Assembly (NCBI GenBank): GCA_900555075.1
Contig: USJO01000038.1
Location: 1-8,357 of the forward strand
Direction: 5' to 3'
Length of the DNA stretch: 8,357 nt
Origin: an uncultured Clostridium sp.
GTDB lineage: Bacteria > Bacillota > Clostridia > TANB77 > CAG-508
Shown: piece by piece, positions 6,407 through 8,357 of the stretch
How the letters are laid out: every line of letters begins with the position of its first letter
How positions within the stretch are numbered: position 1 is the first letter of the stretch
Notes under the pieces: generated by a model
What the model was told of the DNA's origin: nothing
Database searches by the model: none
The model's input: the letters and a program-made list of their open reading frames with translations, nothing else
Program-made: the position numbers and the translations under genes

Positions 6407-8068
6407 TTAAACATTTTTTTCTTTATATATTCCAATTTTTACTAGCATTTTGTATAGCTTTGTTCCAAATGGTATCATATACATATCTTCTTTGTTTAGA
6501 GTTTTGGTTGCAATTATCATTATTCCATATGTTAATGCTCCTACTAATATTGCTATAATTGTTGCTTTTGAATTTCCTATTGGTTCTATTAATATATAAT
6601 GTGTTGCATAAGTTACGATTCCCATTACACTTGCTGAAAATAATGGCTTTAATATGTGTTTTGTGAACCTAATATCTAGCTTTATGTATTTACTTAAGCA
6701 ACAACTACATATTATAAAGTTTATTGCTTGACATACTGTTGAACTTATGGGTGAACCAAGTATGTTTATTCTTGGATTACTTACTAAAACTATATTTAGC
6801 ACTGTTTTTACTCCAGCTCCTATTGCCAATGCTATTGCCGGAATATGTGTTTTTCCAATTCCATATAAACCACCATTTATTACATAGCTTAGTGCAACAA
6901 ATATCATGGATATTGAAGTTATTTGAAGTATAGTTGAACCTTCATAAGAGTTTGGGTATATTGTTTTTAATATTGGTTCTGCTAAAGTTATAAGTCCTAC
7001 AGCACATGGTGCTATTATTATTATTGTTAAAAAGAAGGAAAATGATAGTCTTTTTACTGCTGTTTCTTTATCTTTTTTAGCAAGTGATGCTGCTATTGCT
7101 GGAACTAGCGCTGTACAAAAGGCTGCATTTATTGCTAGTGGTAAACGTATTATTGTTTCTATTTTTGATACCATTCCTGATAGTTGCATTGCTTTTGCTT
7201 CTAGTGCTTCTTTTCCACCTTCTAGGATTCCTTGAAATGCTGTTTGTATACAGTTGCTTACTGTTAATGTATCTATGGTTCCATTAAGCTCTGCAACAAG
7301 TGAGCCTATTGTCATTGGTATTGATACTGCAAATATTATTTTTAGAATTTGTTTTGTTGTCTTTGTTTCCATCTCTACTGTCTGGTTTTTGCAGTCTTCC
7401 AATATTCCTGGCTTTTGTTTTTTATAGAATGAAATGATGTAAATAAACGCTATTACTATTGCAATTGTACTTGATAGGTTTCCTGCTGCTGCCATTATTG
7501 CAGTATCTTTTCCAACAGTTGCATATACAAAGGTTATTGTTAATAAACAATTTAGTAATTGTTCCAAAGTTTGTGTAACACTTGTTGGTTTCATTGTTCC
7601 AAGTCCTGCAAAGTATCCTCTTAATACTGCTCCTGCTGCAACAAACATAATTGCTGGTGCTAATACCATTAATGTATATTTAACACCTTCAACATTTATT
7701 ATATTTTTAGCTATAAAATCTGCACCAAAAAATAGTCCCAATGACATTACAACTCCAATAGTTGTGAAGGTTTTTAAAGCTGTTTTGAAGATTCTATGTG
7801 CCCCTCTATGGTCACCTATTGCAGTTCTTTCTGCTACAAGTTTTGAAATTACTGTTGGTATACCTACTGAAGATAATGTTAATAGTAATGAGTATATTTG
7901 GTATCCTGTTGCATAATATCCATTTCCTGTATCTCCGAAACCCTTTATGTTTATTATTACAAGTTTATATAGAAATCCTAATATTTTAATAGCTACTTGT
8001 GCTATCATAAGCATTAGTACATTTTTCATAAATGATACTTGTTTTTTTGTTTTCTTTATTTCTTCCAT
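6407..8068 (-). CDS. MurJ/SpoVB-type lipid flippase (MOP superfamily, polysaccharide biosynthesis protein)
   Basis: The 553-aa product has about 14 hydrophobic segments across its length, the layout of the MOP-superfamily flippases MurJ, SpoVB and YtgP. Characteristic stretches are FMKNVLMLMIAQVAIKILGF, YQIYSLLLTLSSVGIPTVIS followed by KLVAE, LRGYFAGLGTMKPT, and later PLAINAAFCTALVPAIAASL. These proteins move lipid-linked peptidoglycan or polysaccharide precursors across the membrane. SpoVB acts in spore cortex synthesis and YtgP (MurJ) in vegetative wall synthesis. The sequence alone does not tell which this is; the length is closer to YtgP. The ATG at 8068 has GAGGGAG three bases upstream, and a promoter (8093-8121) precedes it, so it is the first gene of its operon. 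The exonuclease gene begins 15 bp after its stop codon. No truncation or frame problem is visible. Confidence 0.88.
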   Translation of the reverse strand: MEEIKKTKKQVSFMKNVLMLMIAQVAIKILGFLYKLVIINIKGFGDTGNGYYATGYQIYSLLLTLSSVGIPTVISKLVAERTAIGDHRGAHRIFKTALKTFTTIGVVMSLGLFFGADFIAKNIINVEGVKYTLMVLAPAIMFVAAGAVLRGYFAGLGTMKPTSVTQTLEQLLNCLLTITFVYATVGKDTAIMAAAGNLSSTIAIVIAFIYIISFYKKQKPGILEDCKNQTVEMETKTTKQILKIIFAVSIPMTIGSLVAELNGTIDTLTVSNCIQTAFQGILEGGKEALEAKAMQLSGMVSKIETIIRLPLAINAAFCTALVPAIAASLAKKDKETAVKRLSFSFFLTIIIIAPCAVGLITLAEPILKTIYPNSYEGSTILQITSISMIFVALSYVINGGLYGIGKTHIPAIALAIGAGVKTVLNIVLVSNPRINILGSPISSTVCQAINFIICSCCLSKYIKLDIRFTKHILKPLFSASVMGIVTYATHYILIEPIGNSKATIIAILVGALTYGIMIIATKTLNKEDMYMIPFGTKLYKMLVKIGIYKEKNV

Positions 8069-8092
8069 TTGCTCCCTCGTTTTTTTCTTTTA

Positions 8093-8121
8093 TTTATATC
8101 ATATATTGGGAGATTTTACAA
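8093..8121 (-). promoter_or_regulatory. Promoter of the flippase-exoA-AI-2E operon
   Basis: On the minus strand TTGTAA (8121-8116) and TATAAA (8098-8093) are 17 bases apart. A TG at the extended -10 position (TGATATAAA) strengthens the weaker -35. The predicted start near 8086 gives a leader of about 18 nt with the GAGGGAG RBS. The -35 element lies just after the stop codon of a short remnant reading frame (8125-8229). Confidence 0.65.
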
Positions 8122-8124
8122 TAA

Positions 8125-8229
8125 TTAATAAAAATATTCATTTTGTTCTGACCATTTAGGCTTTCTGCCATAAATTTTGCCAAATCTCGCAGAAGTTATA
8201 TATTTGTTTCTATTACTGATTTTTTTTAG
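8125..8229 (-). pseudogene. Possible gene remnant, 34 codons without a start
   Basis: On the minus strand an open stretch runs from a TAA to another TAA at 8127-8125 without any ATG. Its C-terminal part reads FGKIYGRKPKWSEQNEYFY, which looks more protein-like than random AT-rich DNA (Gly, Trp, Pro, mixed charges). I do not recognise the family. It could be the tail of a decayed gene that once lay between the tRNA and the flippase operon, or chance. A 25-codon ATG frame (MAESLNGQNK...) exists in another frame here, without a good RBS. Confidence 0.2.
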
Positions 8230-8278
8230 TTAATTTAATACATATTGATATGTTTGGCTTTTTAACAATTGTAGGTTT

Positions 8279-8322
8279 AAAAAAAATAAAAGCTAAGAAC
8301 AATTTCAAAACTTCTATTTTTT
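8279..8322 (-). terminator. Terminator downstream of the tRNA gene
   Basis: As minus-strand RNA, AAAAAUAGAAG (8321-8311) pairs with CUUUUAUUUUU (8292-8282) with one G-U wobble, around an 18-nt loop that holds a small GAA/UUC pairing. An uninterrupted U-run ends the structure (complement of 8279-8286). It begins a few bases after the tRNA 3' end, where a tRNA terminator is expected. The stem is AT-rich, which lowers confidence. Confidence 0.6.
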
Positions 8323-8324
8323 AT

Positions 8325-8357
8325 TGGAGCCGCTAGTCAGATTTGAACTGACGACCT
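8325..8357 (-). tRNA. Partial tRNA gene (3' end only), isotype not determinable, perhaps Thr
   Basis: Read on the minus strand, the window edge enters in the variable region (AGGUC). A perfect T-arm follows: stem GUCAG, loop UUCAAAU (fits the T-psi-C-R-A-N-Y pattern), stem CUGAC. Then come the 3' acceptor strand UAGCGGC, discriminator U and an encoded CCA (8327-8325). The missing 5' acceptor strand should read GCCGCUA. The anticodon is outside the window. The acceptor and variable sequence resemble firmicute threonine tRNAs as I remember them, but that is a weak guess. It is followed by a U-tailed hairpin. Confidence 0.9.

Noticed and set aside
1..8357. Search for CRISPR arrays, transposases, phage genes, toxin-antitoxin pairs and known riboswitches.
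   Set aside because: No regularly spaced repeats, transposase or integrase motifs, toxin-antitoxin gene pairs, or recognisable riboswitch sequences were seen by eye.

Overview
The window is strongly AT-rich. Every gene I can support lies on the minus strand, so the text below follows transcription from right to left. Low GC, AGGAGG-type ribosome binding sites, TTGACA/TATAAT-type promoters, U-tailed hairpin terminators, a BofC-like protein and a CCA-encoding tRNA suggest a Gram-positive member of the Firmicutes, most likely of clostridial type. BofC homologues occur mainly in endospore-forming lineages, which supports this but does not prove it. The species cannot be named from the sequence.

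Right edge (8125-8357): the 3' third of a tRNA gene runs off the window and is followed by a U-tailed hairpin. Next comes a short degenerate reading frame that may be a gene remnant. A promoter with an extended -10 element (8093-8121) then starts the first operon. This operon encodes a 14-TM MurJ/SpoVB-type lipid flippase (8068-6407), an exonuclease III-type AP endonuclease (6391-5630) and an AI-2E/PerM-family membrane protein (5633-4506). Spacing is tight: the second gene's RBS abuts the flippase stop codon, and genes two and three share an ATGA overlap.

Middle (4312-4505): this 194-bp intergenic region holds a GC-rich hairpin that pairs fully only as minus-strand RNA, a weak promoter candidate, and a perfect consensus promoter (TTGACA, 17 bp, TATAAT) for the second operon.

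Left half (544-4311): the second operon encodes a secreted three-SH3b-domain protein, a ComEC/Rec2 DNA-uptake channel and a membrane-anchored BofC-like protein. comEC is split by an apparent one-base insertion near 1902, inside the family's VDVGQGD motif. The N-terminal and membrane part (3462-1870) and the metallo-beta-lactamase part (1919-1164) are therefore in different frames. Without the extra base the product would be 765 residues, a normal ComEC length.

Left edge (1-543): a 130-residue protein of unknown function has its own good promoter, beginning at the bofC stop codon, and is followed by two tandem hairpin terminators.

Most of the window is ordinary chromosomal housekeeping DNA. 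I see no mobile element, CRISPR array, defence system or phage gene. The most notable items are the comEC frameshift, the unknown 130-residue gene with its private promoter and double terminator, and a bofC-like gene cotranscribed with comEC from a vegetative-looking promoter.
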